The notes under the pieces: model-generated
Told to the model about the DNA's origin: nothing
What the model saw: the letters and a program-made list of their open reading frames with translations, nothing else
Database searches by the model: none
Source of the DNA: CAZVJA01 sp964626885
GTDB lineage: Bacteria > Planctomycetota > Planctomycetia > Planctomycetales > Planctomycetaceae
Reading direction: 5' to 3'
Length of the DNA stretch: 64,000 bases
Assembly: GCA_964626885.1 (NCBI GenBank)
Contig: CAZVJA010000002.1
Location: 18,956 to 82,955, forward strand
In this document: piece after piece, positions 1-7,863 of the stretch
Layout: the number at the start of each line of letters is the position of its first letter
How positions within the stretch are numbered: the stretch's first letter is position 1
Program-made: the position numbers and the translations under genes

Positions 1-4
1 CTCA

Positions 5-29
5 GCACCTCCACCCGTCCAGGAGGTGC
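5..29 (-). terminator. Hairpin just downstream of the SUMF1-domain lipoprotein gene
   Basis: GCACCTCC (5-12) pairs perfectly with GGAGGTGC (22-29) around a 9-base loop. It starts 9 bases after the stop codon of the minus-strand gene at 38-940. A U tract cannot be judged because the window ends four bases further on, so terminator function is inferred from position and stem only. Confidence 0.4.
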
Positions 30-37
30 AGCTTTGC

Positions 38-940
38 TCACTTGGCAATCGGGACAAGCGCGACGCGAAAGCCAAGGTAGGACGATAAACGCAACGCACC
101 ATTATTCGTGCGGGCCGCCGATCGACATTTGAACTCGAACGAATACCAACTTCCACCTCGAAAAACTATCCCCACATCGGAATGAGGATTCTCCGATCGA
201 TAAATCGGATCGATCCCACCGGGCAGTGTCTTGCTGAACTCATCTCGACAGAGCTCGAAGACGTTCCCGTGCATGTCGAACAATCCCCAGGGGTTCGGTT
301 TCTTCTGCCCGACTCGATGAGCGTACGTTTCGCCCACATCATTCGCGTTGTCCTCGAACCACGCGTATTCCGGAAGCTTCGGCACCTCGTCGCCAAAACT
401 ATAGCGGGTTGTTGTTCCCGCTCGGCAGGCGTATTCCCACTGCGCTTCCGTCGGCAGCGTGTACTCCCAGGCATCCGGCAGGCGACCGGCATTGCGCTCT
501 CGTTCTGTCAATTTGGAACAGAATTCCCTGGCCATGTGCCAATCGACATTGACGACCGGAATGTCGTCCCCCTCTTTGATTTCCGCAGCGAACAACGCGC
601 CCTTCCAAGGTTGGGACCGCATCAATGCGTACCACTCGGCTTGCGTCACCTCGTATTTGCCAAGCCAGAACCCCTTTGTTAGTGTAACGTTGACCTGATC
701 CTCCTTTTCAAGAGATCGCTCTTCCTCCTCTTTTGGGCTCCCCATCACAAATGTTCCGGTAGTAATCCAGAGGATAGTCATCTGCAGCCCGTTGTCATTG
801 CGTTCTTGCCCGACTTTTGTACCCTCCAACGGTCCACCCTTGGAACCAGGCGTCCGGGCTGAATCGCATCCGGCACAGGCAAGGACGAAGGCGAGAACGA
901 AAATCGGAGGAAAACGTAGCTGAGGGAGCATTTCAGTCAT
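38..940 (-). CDS. SUMF1/formylglycine-generating-enzyme-domain lipoprotein
   Basis: Encodes about 300 aa from the ATG at 940; a longer in-frame start at 985 would only add 15 residues before the signal sequence. The N-terminus is hydrophobic (about residues 10-25) and ends in VLACAGC, a plausible lipoprotein cleavage site, so the protein is probably anchored outside the cytoplasmic membrane. The rest is a SUMF1/FGE-sulfatase fold: TFVMGSP near the start, KYEVTQAEWYALM, the signature PTEAQWEYACRAGT, GLFDMHGNVFELC, FRGGSW, and LGFRVAL at the end. The two C-terminal catalytic cysteines of true formylglycine-generating enzymes are not present (FRGGSWYS and LGFRVAL instead). It is therefore more likely a structural or binding member of the superfamily than a sulfatase activator. 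Such proteins are abundant in planctomycetes. Confidence 0.85.
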   Translation of the reverse strand: MTEMLPQLRFPPIFVLAFVLACAGCDSARTPGSKGGPLEGTKVGQERNDNGLQMTILWITTGTFVMGSPKEEEERSLEKEDQVNVTLTKGFWLGKYEVTQAEWYALMRSQPWKGALFAAEIKEGDDIPVVNVDWHMAREFCSKLTERERNAGRLPDAWEYTLPTEAQWEYACRAGTTTRYSFGDEVPKLPEYAWFEDNANDVGETYAHRVGQKKPNPWGLFDMHGNVFELCRDEFSKTLPGGIDPIYRSENPHSDVGIVFRGGSWYSFEFKCRSAARTNNGALRLSSYLGFRVALVPIAK

Positions 941-1042
941 GGAAGACTTTCCGTGGACTCTTGCTTGCTGTTTCCGATAACCCACATGCCATCCGAAACG
1001 GTACCGGCCGCAATCGACAGCATTCCATACCTCAGCCCGAGC

Positions 1043-2578
1043 TCATTCCCCCGGGGCGATTCGGTGCGGGGCGCGGGTTTCGATCGGTGGGCCGTCCGCT
1101 TCCCCCTGCGTCCATTTCTCGACCGTTTCGAGTGTTCGCCTCCCCTTCAGAAAATAGCTGTCTTCGAGCGACTTGAAATGCGCCTGGTACGCCTGATGCG
1201 CGGCCTTCTCCCAGCTAGTGGGCAGTTTCACGAAACCGGCCCCCGCCATCTGGTCGATTAACGCATCCGCGATCATCTGATGTCCCTCGAAGGATGGATG
1301 CACGCGATCACACAACAGCGGCCCACCCAGAATTCCATGCCGGCTTCGCTGTTCGAGCAACTGGTGGGCATCGAGCAAAGAGACCTTCAGATCCGCCGCT
1401 ACGCAACGCATCCGTTCTTCGAGTGCGGATGTCATCCGCAGCGGGCAAATGTCGAGATCCCGTGCACGAACGAACGCTTCGCGTGCCTGCGCAAATTCGC
1501 CGAGGGTCTCGCGGACTTTCCCGAGTTGATAGTACGTGGCGGCGTACTCCGGATCGATCGCGAGCATCTGCTCGTACAGCCGTGCTGCCAGCGGCACATT
1601 TTCCCGGCAGGCGATGTGGGCTTCCTCGCGCAGCATGTTCCATTCGTCGAATTGCTCCGGACTCAAGCCATCCGCGTGCTGCGATTTGAACGGCGGGCAG
1701 TCGGCCAGGTTCGAAGTCGGCAGCACTAACAATACCGGAACGCCTCGCTTTCGGCAGATGTCGACCATGCGTCGCAGATTCAACTCAAAGTGCTCGGTCA
1801 CACCGGCTGCCCAAGCAGGATCGCGATGATACGCCCGCAGGCCGTTGCGGTAGTTCAGGAGCGCATCGGCATCTTCGGGCATGACAAACCGCTTCGTCGC
1901 CGATGTGTCATTGTCCGGGCGAAGGGCGGTCCGCGCGAGTGTCAGCAGTCGCGAGCTTCCTGCCACTTCGCGAAACGCCGTGACGATGGGCGATGAATGC
2001 TTCAGGCTGACGTAGGTACGGTCCTCGAGAAATTCATTGTGCCCTTCGCACAAGATGATCAGGTCCGGCTCGTACTGCAGACATTCTTCGACAATCGGCA
2101 CCAGCCGGTAACTGGCATAGGAGATGCCGCCGCAGTTGATCACTTCCCAGTCGCGATCGGGGTTCGCTGCGCTGAGCCCGAGTTTCATCCATGTGGGAAA
2201 CGAAGTCTCAATAGAATAAGGGCGCCCCTGCACGGTCGAACCGCCGACACAGAAAATGCGGAAGGCATTCGGCGACTTGACGACGGGGAACGAATCGCGG
2301 GCAAAATATTTGAGACGGGATTTGGCGATCTCGTACCGGTCCCCGGCGTCGTTCTTAACGAACAGCGGATGCACGGCGGTGAACCCGACGTATGGGTCGT
2401 CGAAGTTCGCCGGCGCTCCCCAGTCAAAAACGCGGCAAGCTCCTTCCGCAATAAAAAAGAGCGAGATTCCAAGCAGCACCGCCGCCGCGCGAAAGCCCCA
2501 CAATCGTCTGCGGGACCGGGAGTTGCTTCCCGATCGCAACGTGTGTGAATCGGCGGAAAAGGTGATGGACTCGCTCAT
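1043..2578 (-). CDS. Membrane-anchored SGNH/GDSL hydrolase with TPR-like insert
   Basis: 511 aa from an ATG. An Arg-rich cytoplasmic leader is followed by one transmembrane segment (about 29-48), so the catalytic part is probably periplasmic. The SGNH blocks are visible: block I FCVGGSTVQG (Ser about 114), block III EGHNEF (Asn about 181), and the C-terminal Asp-His block DRVHPSFEGH. Between them, roughly 320-375 (PLAARLYEQMLAIDPEYAA...) resembles one or two TPR repeats. The family hydrolyses esters of lipids or acylated glycans; no substrate can be read from the sequence. It lies 160 bp downstream of the DUF1559 prepilin gene on the same strand and could be the last cistron of that operon or independent. 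Confidence 0.85.
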   Translation of the reverse strand: MSESITFSADSHTLRSGSNSRSRRRLWGFRAAAVLLGISLFFIAEGACRVFDWGAPANFDDPYVGFTAVHPLFVKNDAGDRYEIAKSRLKYFARDSFPVVKSPNAFRIFCVGGSTVQGRPYSIETSFPTWMKLGLSAANPDRDWEVINCGGISYASYRLVPIVEECLQYEPDLIILCEGHNEFLEDRTYVSLKHSSPIVTAFREVAGSSRLLTLARTALRPDNDTSATKRFVMPEDADALLNYRNGLRAYHRDPAWAAGVTEHFELNLRRMVDICRKRGVPVLLVLPTSNLADCPPFKSQHADGLSPEQFDEWNMLREEAHIACRENVPLAARLYEQMLAIDPEYAATYYQLGKVRETLGEFAQAREAFVRARDLDICPLRMTSALEERMRCVAADLKVSLLDAHQLLEQRSRHGILGGPLLCDRVHPSFEGHQMIADALIDQMAGAGFVKLPTSWEKAAHQAYQAHFKSLEDSYFLKGRRTLETVEKWTQGEADGPPIETRAPHRIAPGE

Positions 2579-2737
2579 GTCGTTGCCGTGTGCAACGTTG
2601 ATTCAGGAAGCCGGGGCGTCGGAGGAACGGACCGCTTGCCGACATCCTCCCCGAACCGTTGAAACAAACACGAGGAGTATTGTACCCGAATTTGTGCCGA
2701 GAGGATGTTTCTCGCCACACTTCCTCCGGCATGTCCT

Positions 2738-3550
2738 CTAGAAGGGCTCAGTAATCAGCTGTCCATCCGCCCGGTGCCCCAGTTGTTGAAAAATGGTGAA
2801 GTTGACTCTCTCGCTGAGGAACCGCACCGAGCCGTCACCAAAGCAGAACTGGACCCCTCCATCGTGTCTGCTGCTGAATCCACCCGGTGGCAAGGGACGT
2901 GGTCCGGCGAGATTGGGAGCCCCTCCGGGTCGGCCGGTTAGCGGGGGAGTAACCGGACCACTGGCCCCCGCCAGATTGAGACTGCTCGTGTTTCGCAAGG
3001 TACTACGGGTTCCCGAAACCCAGCCGAGATCATCGAGTTCNNNNNNNNNNNNNNNNNNNNNNNNNNNNNNNNNNNNNNNNNNNNNNNNNNNNNNNNNNNN
3101 NNNNNNNNNNNNNNNNNNNNNNNNNNNNNNNNNNNNNNNNGATCGCACTTGTGCGCTCTTTGCGGAGTACGCACCGCCGACAAAATCGAACCGTTTGAAG
3201 GCTGGATCCTGTTCGATAAACGGCAGGATCTGCACCATCCAGCCGACGTGGTACCCCTGCGGCGTGTGCGAAATCGGTCCGGTGGGGTTGACGGTTCCCG
3301 GGGGCAGCACTTCGAAAGCCATCTCGTAATTATGCAGCGCCAACCCGATCTGCATCATGTTATTTTTGCAGTGCGTGCGGCGAGCGGCCTCACGTGCCTG
3401 TTGTACCCCCGGCAATAATAGCGCGATCAGCACCGAAATGATTGCGATCACGACGAGTAATTCAATCAACGTAAACGCACGTGCTGTCGACGTTCGAGAC
3501 GGCGTTGCGATTACTTGGCGAGCGATCCCACAGGAACGATAACGGAACAT
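2738..3550 (-). CDS. DUF1559 prepilin-type protein, interrupted by an assembly gap
   Basis: A textbook planctomycete DUF1559 (SBP_bac_10-like) protein. It has a class III-type prepilin leader ending at AFTLIELLVVIAIISVL, the following AREAARR..CKNN block, ALHNYE, and the C-terminal hallmark DGGVQFCFGDGSVRFLSE. An AAGGAG Shine-Dalgarno sits 9 bases before the ATG at 3550. The middle is lost in 100 Ns (3041-3140). Both flanks read in the same frame across the placeholder, but a 100-N gap is normally arbitrary, so the true length is unknown; the family is commonly 300-350 aa. It is the last gene of the GspE/F operon and could be its major pseudopilin, although DUF1559 proteins are numerous in these genomes. 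Confidence 0.9.
   Translation of the reverse strand: MFRYRSCGIARQVIATPSRTSTARAFTLIELLVVIAIISVLIALLLPGVQQAREAARRTHCKNNMMQIGLALHNYEMAFEVLPPGTVNPTGPISHTPQGYHVGWMVQILPFIEQDPAFKRFDFVGGAYSAKSAQVRXXXXXXXXXXXXXXXXXXXXXXXXXXXXXXXXXXELDDLGWVSGTRSTLRNTSSLNLAGASGPVTPPLTGRPGGAPNLAGPRPLPPGGFSSRHDGGVQFCFGDGSVRFLSERVNFTIFQQLGHRADGQLITEPF
3041..3140. other. Scaffold gap of 100 N
   Basis: Exactly 100 consecutive N, the conventional placeholder for a gap of unknown size. It falls inside the DUF1559 coding sequence and removes its central part. Confidence 0.99.
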
Positions 3551-3563
3551 ATTGACAAACTCC

Positions 3564-4034
3564 TTAGGGTTTTGCGATCACGGTAACGATCACCTGCTTG
3601 GATCGTTTCGCGCCGCGGATGGTTTCTTCGAATGGGTAAACGGCGCTGACCAATACGCTGCGCTCCGTCGGTTGATCGGCCGATTGCTTGACGGAAATTG
3701 TGACCCGGCCGGCGGAGCGTCCGCCGATCTCTCTGGCGGGGATGTTCCATGTCTCCCCCGAATAACTCGGTTCGCTGGCCAGTCGCGCGGCGGCACGGTC
3801 GAGGGCCGACTCCGCCAACCAATCCGCCTGCAACAAATCCTGCTCCGACCGAAGCTGCCGGTGTTGCAAACTCGCCATGCGCAGCAATGAGCCGAGGATC
3901 AGGGACGTGAGCAATAAGGCAACCATTGCGACCACAAGCACGCTGCCGTGCCGCAAGCTACGAGGTGCGGCGGTTCGGCATGGTTTGTGAACGGCGACAG
4001 TTAAGACATGATTAATGCGAACGGTTCTGCGCAT
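3564..4034 (-). CDS. PilX/GspK-like minor pseudopilin candidate
   Basis: 156 aa from the ATG at 4034, preceded by the purine-rich stretch GGAAGAAGACGAG. A longer reading from 4121 would run into the upstream gene and is less likely. After a basic leader there is one hydrophobic helix (GSVLVVAMVALLLTSLILGS), then QADWLAESALDRAAARLA, the pattern seen at the N-terminus of PilX/GspK-type minor pilins (helix followed by a conserved E-S-A-x-x-R-A segment). The remainder is a short soluble domain with no recognisable motif. It sits between two prepilin genes, 13 bp before DUF1559, so a role as a minor pilin or assembly-tip component is likely by context. Confidence 0.65.
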   Translation of the reverse strand: MRRTVRINHVLTVAVHKPCRTAAPRSLRHGSVLVVAMVALLLTSLILGSLLRMASLQHRQLRSEQDLLQADWLAESALDRAAARLASEPSYSGETWNIPAREIGGRSAGRVTISVKQSADQPTERSVLVSAVYPFEETIRGAKRSKQVIVTVIAKP

Positions 4035-4062
4035 CTCGTCTTCTTCCAGGTTTGTTTTCGTT

Positions 4063-4725
4063 TCAGGGTGTGGCAGTTCGTGCCGTTGTTTGCTGCCCCA
4101 CAAAACGGTGGTCACGGGCAATGACCGCCTCGATGGGAATCAGCCGGTCGCTCGGCGCTGCGGCACGAGACGGATGCAAACCCGAGGATTTGAGTCTCTC
4201 AGATGGATCGCGGGGCAACTTCAGCAGGAGTCGCACCCGATCAGGATTCGCCCGTCGCTCGAATCGGCAGGACGTTGATTCCGGAAAACGGAACAGTTCG
4301 CGCTGCGTCGATTGATTGTGTAGCCGCGCGACTCGCGAGATTCCTTTCGTCTCAACTTCGTAACGGATGCTTTCGCCGTTTGCGAGTGCCAATGTCATGC
4401 TCTCCGGTTGGTCGCCGGACGCCGTTGCAATCTCGACATTCCGTGCCGCGTGAATGTCGGTACGAAACGCCCGCGCCAGTCGATCGGCCGAATGGGAAGA
4501 GAAAATCGCGCGCGTTGTCGTCCTCTCCACCATCAGTACGGTATGGAGCACACGGAAGGCCGCCAGCAGCATGACCGAAGCGATGGACATTGCAGTCACG
4601 ACCTCAATCAAGGAAGTGCCTCGCCGAACATACCGACCATAGATGCGCCGAATCGGCAGTTGTGTTCGAACAGAGAAGGTGCGGCAATTGACCTGTCGCG
4701 AACGGGAAGTGGGTTGTCGTGGCAT
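4063..4725 (-). CDS. Prepilin-type cleavage/methylation protein (GspJ-like)
   Basis: 220 aa if started at the ATG at 4725, whose A is also the last A of the upstream TAA stop (TAATG). This indicates translational coupling. The prepilin signature is RRGTSLIEVVTAMSIASVML: Gly at -1, and Glu at +5 of the mature helix. The following HSADRLARAFRTDIHAA segment is typical of GspJ-like pseudopilins. The long basic leader (about 36 residues before the cleavage site) is unusual but common in planctomycete prepilins. The C-terminal part has no recognised domain. It is the second of three minor-pilin-like genes downstream of the GspF genes. Confidence 0.75.
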   Translation of the reverse strand: MPRQPTSRSRQVNCRTFSVRTQLPIRRIYGRYVRRGTSLIEVVTAMSIASVMLLAAFRVLHTVLMVERTTTRAIFSSHSADRLARAFRTDIHAARNVEIATASGDQPESMTLALANGESIRYEVETKGISRVARLHNQSTQRELFRFPESTSCRFERRANPDRVRLLLKLPRDPSERLKSSGLHPSRAAAPSDRLIPIEAVIARDHRFVGQQTTARTATP

Positions 4726-5144
4726 TAATTTCCCTCCCGTGCATGATAGACCCAGGCTGAAAGTTGCACGGACGAGCGGGCCACTTTGTCGCGATTCTTC
4801 CAAAAGAGGGCCACCCGCAGATGCTTTGCTTCCGGGGGTTCTTTCCCTGGTTCGATCGTAACTTGCAATTCCGCTTCGGGAAGTTGCTGTGCTGCCTCGT
4901 CTGAGAGCCGCATCGCCGCGGCGAGTTCCGGTGATAACTCATCCCATTTTTTGGCGGAGAGTTGTTCCAGCAAATTCGACGCTTCAAACATCGCGAGTTG
5001 GCGATGGCTGGTATGGCGTTGTTCCAGCCCTATCCAGTGAAGTGTCGGCAAGGCGATGATGATGATTGCCCCCACCAACACCCCGGTGATAATCGTCTCG
5101 ACAACAGTGAAGCCGCATCGGTCCGATAAATGCGAGCGAGGCAT
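4725..5144 (-). CDS. Prepilin-type pseudopilin (GspI/GspH-like)
   Basis: 139 aa from the ATG at 5144; an in-frame ATG at 5225, 14 bp after the upstream stop, is the alternative. The leader MPRSHLSDRCG is followed by FTVVETIITGVLVGAIIIIALP, a canonical prepilin helix with Glu at mature position 5. The mature part is short and ends in a predicted beta-rich region (LQVTIEPG, LRVALFW, SVQLSAWVY). It overlaps the next gene by one base. It is most likely a minor pseudopilin of the same secretion system as the GspE/GspF genes immediately upstream. Assignment to GspH versus GspI is not possible from sequence alone. Confidence 0.7.
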   Translation of the reverse strand: MPRSHLSDRCGFTVVETIITGVLVGAIIIIALPTLHWIGLEQRHTSHRQLAMFEASNLLEQLSAKKWDELSPELAAAMRLSDEAAQQLPEAELQVTIEPGKEPPEAKHLRVALFWKNRDKVARSSVQLSAWVYHAREGN

Positions 5145-5239
5145 CGTTCGGCGCCCCGAAGAATCTGGCGGAGTCGCTCTTCGAGATCGATGAGACTCGC
5201 AAAAACTGAGGCTGACGCGGCACATGAATAACTCGTGAT

Positions 5240-6310
5240 CTAACTCAGGTCGCCGAGGAGTTTGATTAAGGGGAGGAACAGCCCGACGACAAACACGCCA
5301 ATCACCGCACCGCAGGCCAACAATGCCGCGGGACGGAAGAACTCGAGGAACAATTGCAAGCGGTAATCGAACTGTCGCTCAATGCTGTCGGCGGTCGCGC
5401 GCAGAGCCCAGGCAAGATTTCCAACGTCCTCGGCGGATGACAGCACAGCTGCGTCAGCCTGCCGCAGTAGTCGCGCGCGAACCATCTCGGTCCACGGCTC
5501 TCCCCCTGCCTGCACGCCAATATGCACCTGGCAGATCCGTCGCCTGAAAGGGACATCGGTCAGGTGCGTCTCAAGGGATGAGATCCCCGACACAATAGGC
5601 CGACCCGCTTGCATCACCACCGAAAGGGAACGTAATGCGTCGGGCGTGCGATACCCGGGCACAAACCGACCGAGCAAGCCCATCACCAGCGCTTCCGCCG
5701 GATGCAGCGTGCGAAACGTCAACAGCAAAAGAAAAGCGATGAATAGTCCGAACATCCCCAGTAAGCACGCTGGCACAAGAATGTGTGAAGCGTCAACCAG
5801 CAGAATCGTCAGCCGTGGCAACTCCGTTCCGAAATCGTCGAAGATCTTTTTGAATTTGGGAATGATCCAGTACATCACAAACGAGATGACGGCGGACGTA
5901 ACCCCCAGGAGCATAAATATGTAGACGAAGTCATTCCGCATACGAGTCCTGGCAGTCTGCTGCCGCGATGTGAAGGTTTCGGCGGCGAGACGCAACGCCG
6001 GACCGAGCGTGCCCGATTCCTCTCCGACCCGCGCAGCAAGGACCGCGCTGCGGGGAACAATGCCCGGAATCCAATCTAATGCGTCGGGAACCGACATTCC
6101 CGCATTGAGTGACCTGGCTAATTCCCAAATCTTTCTGCGCCACCCTCCGCGCGAGTCTTCGGCAAATGCACTCAACACCGGAACCAGCGGCAACTGTTTC
6201 TCGACGGCTATTGTCAAGATCCACAGAAGGGCCGCTTGGCGCGGTGCAGCAAGTCTGTCGAGAAGCCGTTTCCACCGTTTCTCCCTGACTATGTCGATCG
6301 CCGAAATCAT
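5240..6310 (-). CDS. Type II secretion system F family protein (third GspF paralogue)
   Basis: 356 aa, ATG start. A GspF/PilC-type inner-membrane platform protein: two T2SSF repeats, each with an LALA-type cytoplasmic helical part followed by hydrophobic helices. The first membrane block is FVYIFMLLGVTSAVISFVMYWIIPKFKKIFDDFGTELP, where the K-x-x-F-x-D-F-G-T-E-L-P motif is the family signature. The C-terminus LFLEFFRPAALLACGAVIGVFVVGLFLPLIKLLGDLS is also diagnostic. Shorter than the usual ~400 aa because the N-terminal extension is absent. It is separated from the second GspF gene by a 252-bp spacer holding a palindromic element (6369-6504). Confidence 0.88.
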   Translation of the reverse strand: MISAIDIVREKRWKRLLDRLAAPRQAALLWILTIAVEKQLPLVPVLSAFAEDSRGGWRRKIWELARSLNAGMSVPDALDWIPGIVPRSAVLAARVGEESGTLGPALRLAAETFTSRQQTARTRMRNDFVYIFMLLGVTSAVISFVMYWIIPKFKKIFDDFGTELPRLTILLVDASHILVPACLLGMFGLFIAFLLLLTFRTLHPAEALVMGLLGRFVPGYRTPDALRSLSVVMQAGRPIVSGISSLETHLTDVPFRRRICQVHIGVQAGGEPWTEMVRARLLRQADAAVLSSAEDVGNLAWALRATADSIERQFDYRLQLFLEFFRPAALLACGAVIGVFVVGLFLPLIKLLGDLS

Positions 6311-6368
6311 CGATTTGTCATTCCCGAATACCTACCTGTTTTCTCAACACGGACACTCAAAAAATTTG

Positions 6369-6504
6369 AGGTGGTTTCAAAAGCCTGCATTTGGGAGGGC
6401 GACGCTCCGTCGGAGCCGCCACAACCAGAGACTTTCGGACGTAGCGGCTCGGCGGACCACCCTCCGGGCGGTGCCCCCTCGCCCTCCCGGATTTGAAACC
6501 ACCT
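6369..6504. repeat. Long imperfect palindrome, REP/MITE-like
   Basis: AGGTGGTTTCAAA (6369-6381) and its exact complement TTTGAAACCACCT (6492-6504) form 13-bp terminal arms. Inside them GGGAGGGCGA (6393-6402) pairs with TCGCCCTCCC (6479-6488). The centre carries CGGAGCCGCC and AGCGGCTCGGCGGA, which can also fold. The element lies wholly between two coding sequences (second and third GspF genes). Its translation contains GDAPSEP, which resembles short peptides I recall from spurious ORFs over dispersed repeats in planctomycetes. No second copy was noticed in this window, so dispersed status is inferred. Confidence 0.7.
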
Positions 6505-6562
6505 GTAATGAGATCGAGTTGGGATCGGACTCATTGTGATTTGCATATTTTGTTACGAACTG

Positions 6563-7804
6563 TCACGAAAGCTCATTGAGCAATTTGACCAGGGGCATGA
6601 ACATGGCAATCACAGTGGAAGCCAGAAAGACCCCAGTCAACGAAATCAACAGCGGCCCGAAGACCGCCAACACCAGACCTCCCTGGAGTCTTGCGCGATT
6701 CTCGAACATATCCGCCACGGCATGTAGCGTTGCGGGCAAGGCATCGGTCTGCTTCTGCTCGGCCAGCGTGCGAATCATCGCCGCGGGAAAACCGCTCACG
6801 AATTGTGGATTCGGTTCCGGTTGCGCTCCGCCGCTGACCTGGGCGATCATTTCCCTGCAAGCAGCGCGAATCTCCGAATTCCGGGTGCCGTCGGCAGCCA
6901 ACTGAAGTGCTTCCGCCAGCGGAACACGGTTATCAATCATCACGGCCAACAGGTGGCAGAACCGCGCCATGCCGGCCCAATGATACACCGAGCCGACAAC
7001 CGGTATCAGCCGCGTCATCGATTGCCACGCGCCACGACCTCCAAATAACCGCACGACGATCGCCGCAATGATGGCGATCAGCAGCGCACCCACAAACAAT
7101 TTCCATCCGATCGATGTGAGAAAGTTCGAGAGCGTGATCAGCAGTAACGTGAAACTGGGAAGCTCCGTGCCGAAATCTTCATAGATTTCTTTGAAAGAGG
7201 GAACGAGATACATCAGAAAAAAAGCAATGATCCCCCCCGCGAACATGAACAGCAGAAGCGGGTAGCCGAGGGTAAGGCCGACCAGTGTTCTCGCTGCCGC
7301 GCGATTTCGTTGGTGGGCCACGTATCCGGCCAAAAGCTCACTCGTCCGTCCGGTTCGAGCACCGGCGCGTACGACTGCGTTCAGTTCCCGCGGTGCCCCG
7401 AACGCGTCGAGCACCTCGTTCAGCGAATATCCCTGTTCCAACTTCCGGCTGATCGCGCGCAATCCCCGTTTCAATCGCCGGTCGGGCATTTCCTCGGCAA
7501 GTGCCGCAAGACCAGGGGCCAGCGGAAGCTGTGCGCCAGCCAATTCGGCAATTCTTTCGCCCACGGCCTCCAGCTCTTTGGGAGACAATTTCACTTCGCC
7601 CTTGTCGCGTCCTGCCGCATCCGAAGTTGGAGTGCTTGGGGAGCGAGCAGCCTCCGTGGGTGGATGATCTGGTAATGTCAACGTCTCGACCCGTAGGCCC
7701 TGTTCCGCAAGTCGGCGAAGCGCTTCTTCGCGAGAGTTCGCGTCAATTTCTCCGATCGTCAGAAGACCGGTCAAATCGAAGGCCTTGTAGAAAAACCTAT
7801 GCAT
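6563..7804 (-). CDS. Type II secretion system F family protein (second GspF paralogue)
   Basis: 413 aa, ATG start at 7804. Has the full-length GspF layout: a short N-terminal domain (FYKAFDLTGLLTIGEIDA... EEALRRLAEQGLRVETL) that matches the beginning of PilC/GspF proteins, a linker (about 55-75), a first T2SSF repeat with GYPLLLFMFAGGIIAFFLMYLVPSFKEIYEDFGTELPSFT, and a second repeat ending in VFGPLLISLTGVFLASTVIAMFMPLVKLLNEL. It is the most canonical of the three F proteins in this operon and is expected to form the inner-membrane platform contacted by the GspE ATPase. It is preceded 59 bp upstream by the first GspF paralogue. Confidence 0.92.
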   Translation of the reverse strand: MHRFFYKAFDLTGLLTIGEIDANSREEALRRLAEQGLRVETLTLPDHPPTEAARSPSTPTSDAAGRDKGEVKLSPKELEAVGERIAELAGAQLPLAPGLAALAEEMPDRRLKRGLRAISRKLEQGYSLNEVLDAFGAPRELNAVVRAGARTGRTSELLAGYVAHQRNRAAARTLVGLTLGYPLLLFMFAGGIIAFFLMYLVPSFKEIYEDFGTELPSFTLLLITLSNFLTSIGWKLFVGALLIAIIAAIVVRLFGGRGAWQSMTRLIPVVGSVYHWAGMARFCHLLAVMIDNRVPLAEALQLAADGTRNSEIRAACREMIAQVSGGAQPEPNPQFVSGFPAAMIRTLAEQKQTDALPATLHAVADMFENRARLQGGLVLAVFGPLLISLTGVFLASTVIAMFMPLVKLLNELS

Positions 7805-7863
7805 GTCTTCGGGTGTCGGATGGCTGTTGAGTAAGGCGTACGGAGGAAAATCGGATCGGTGAT

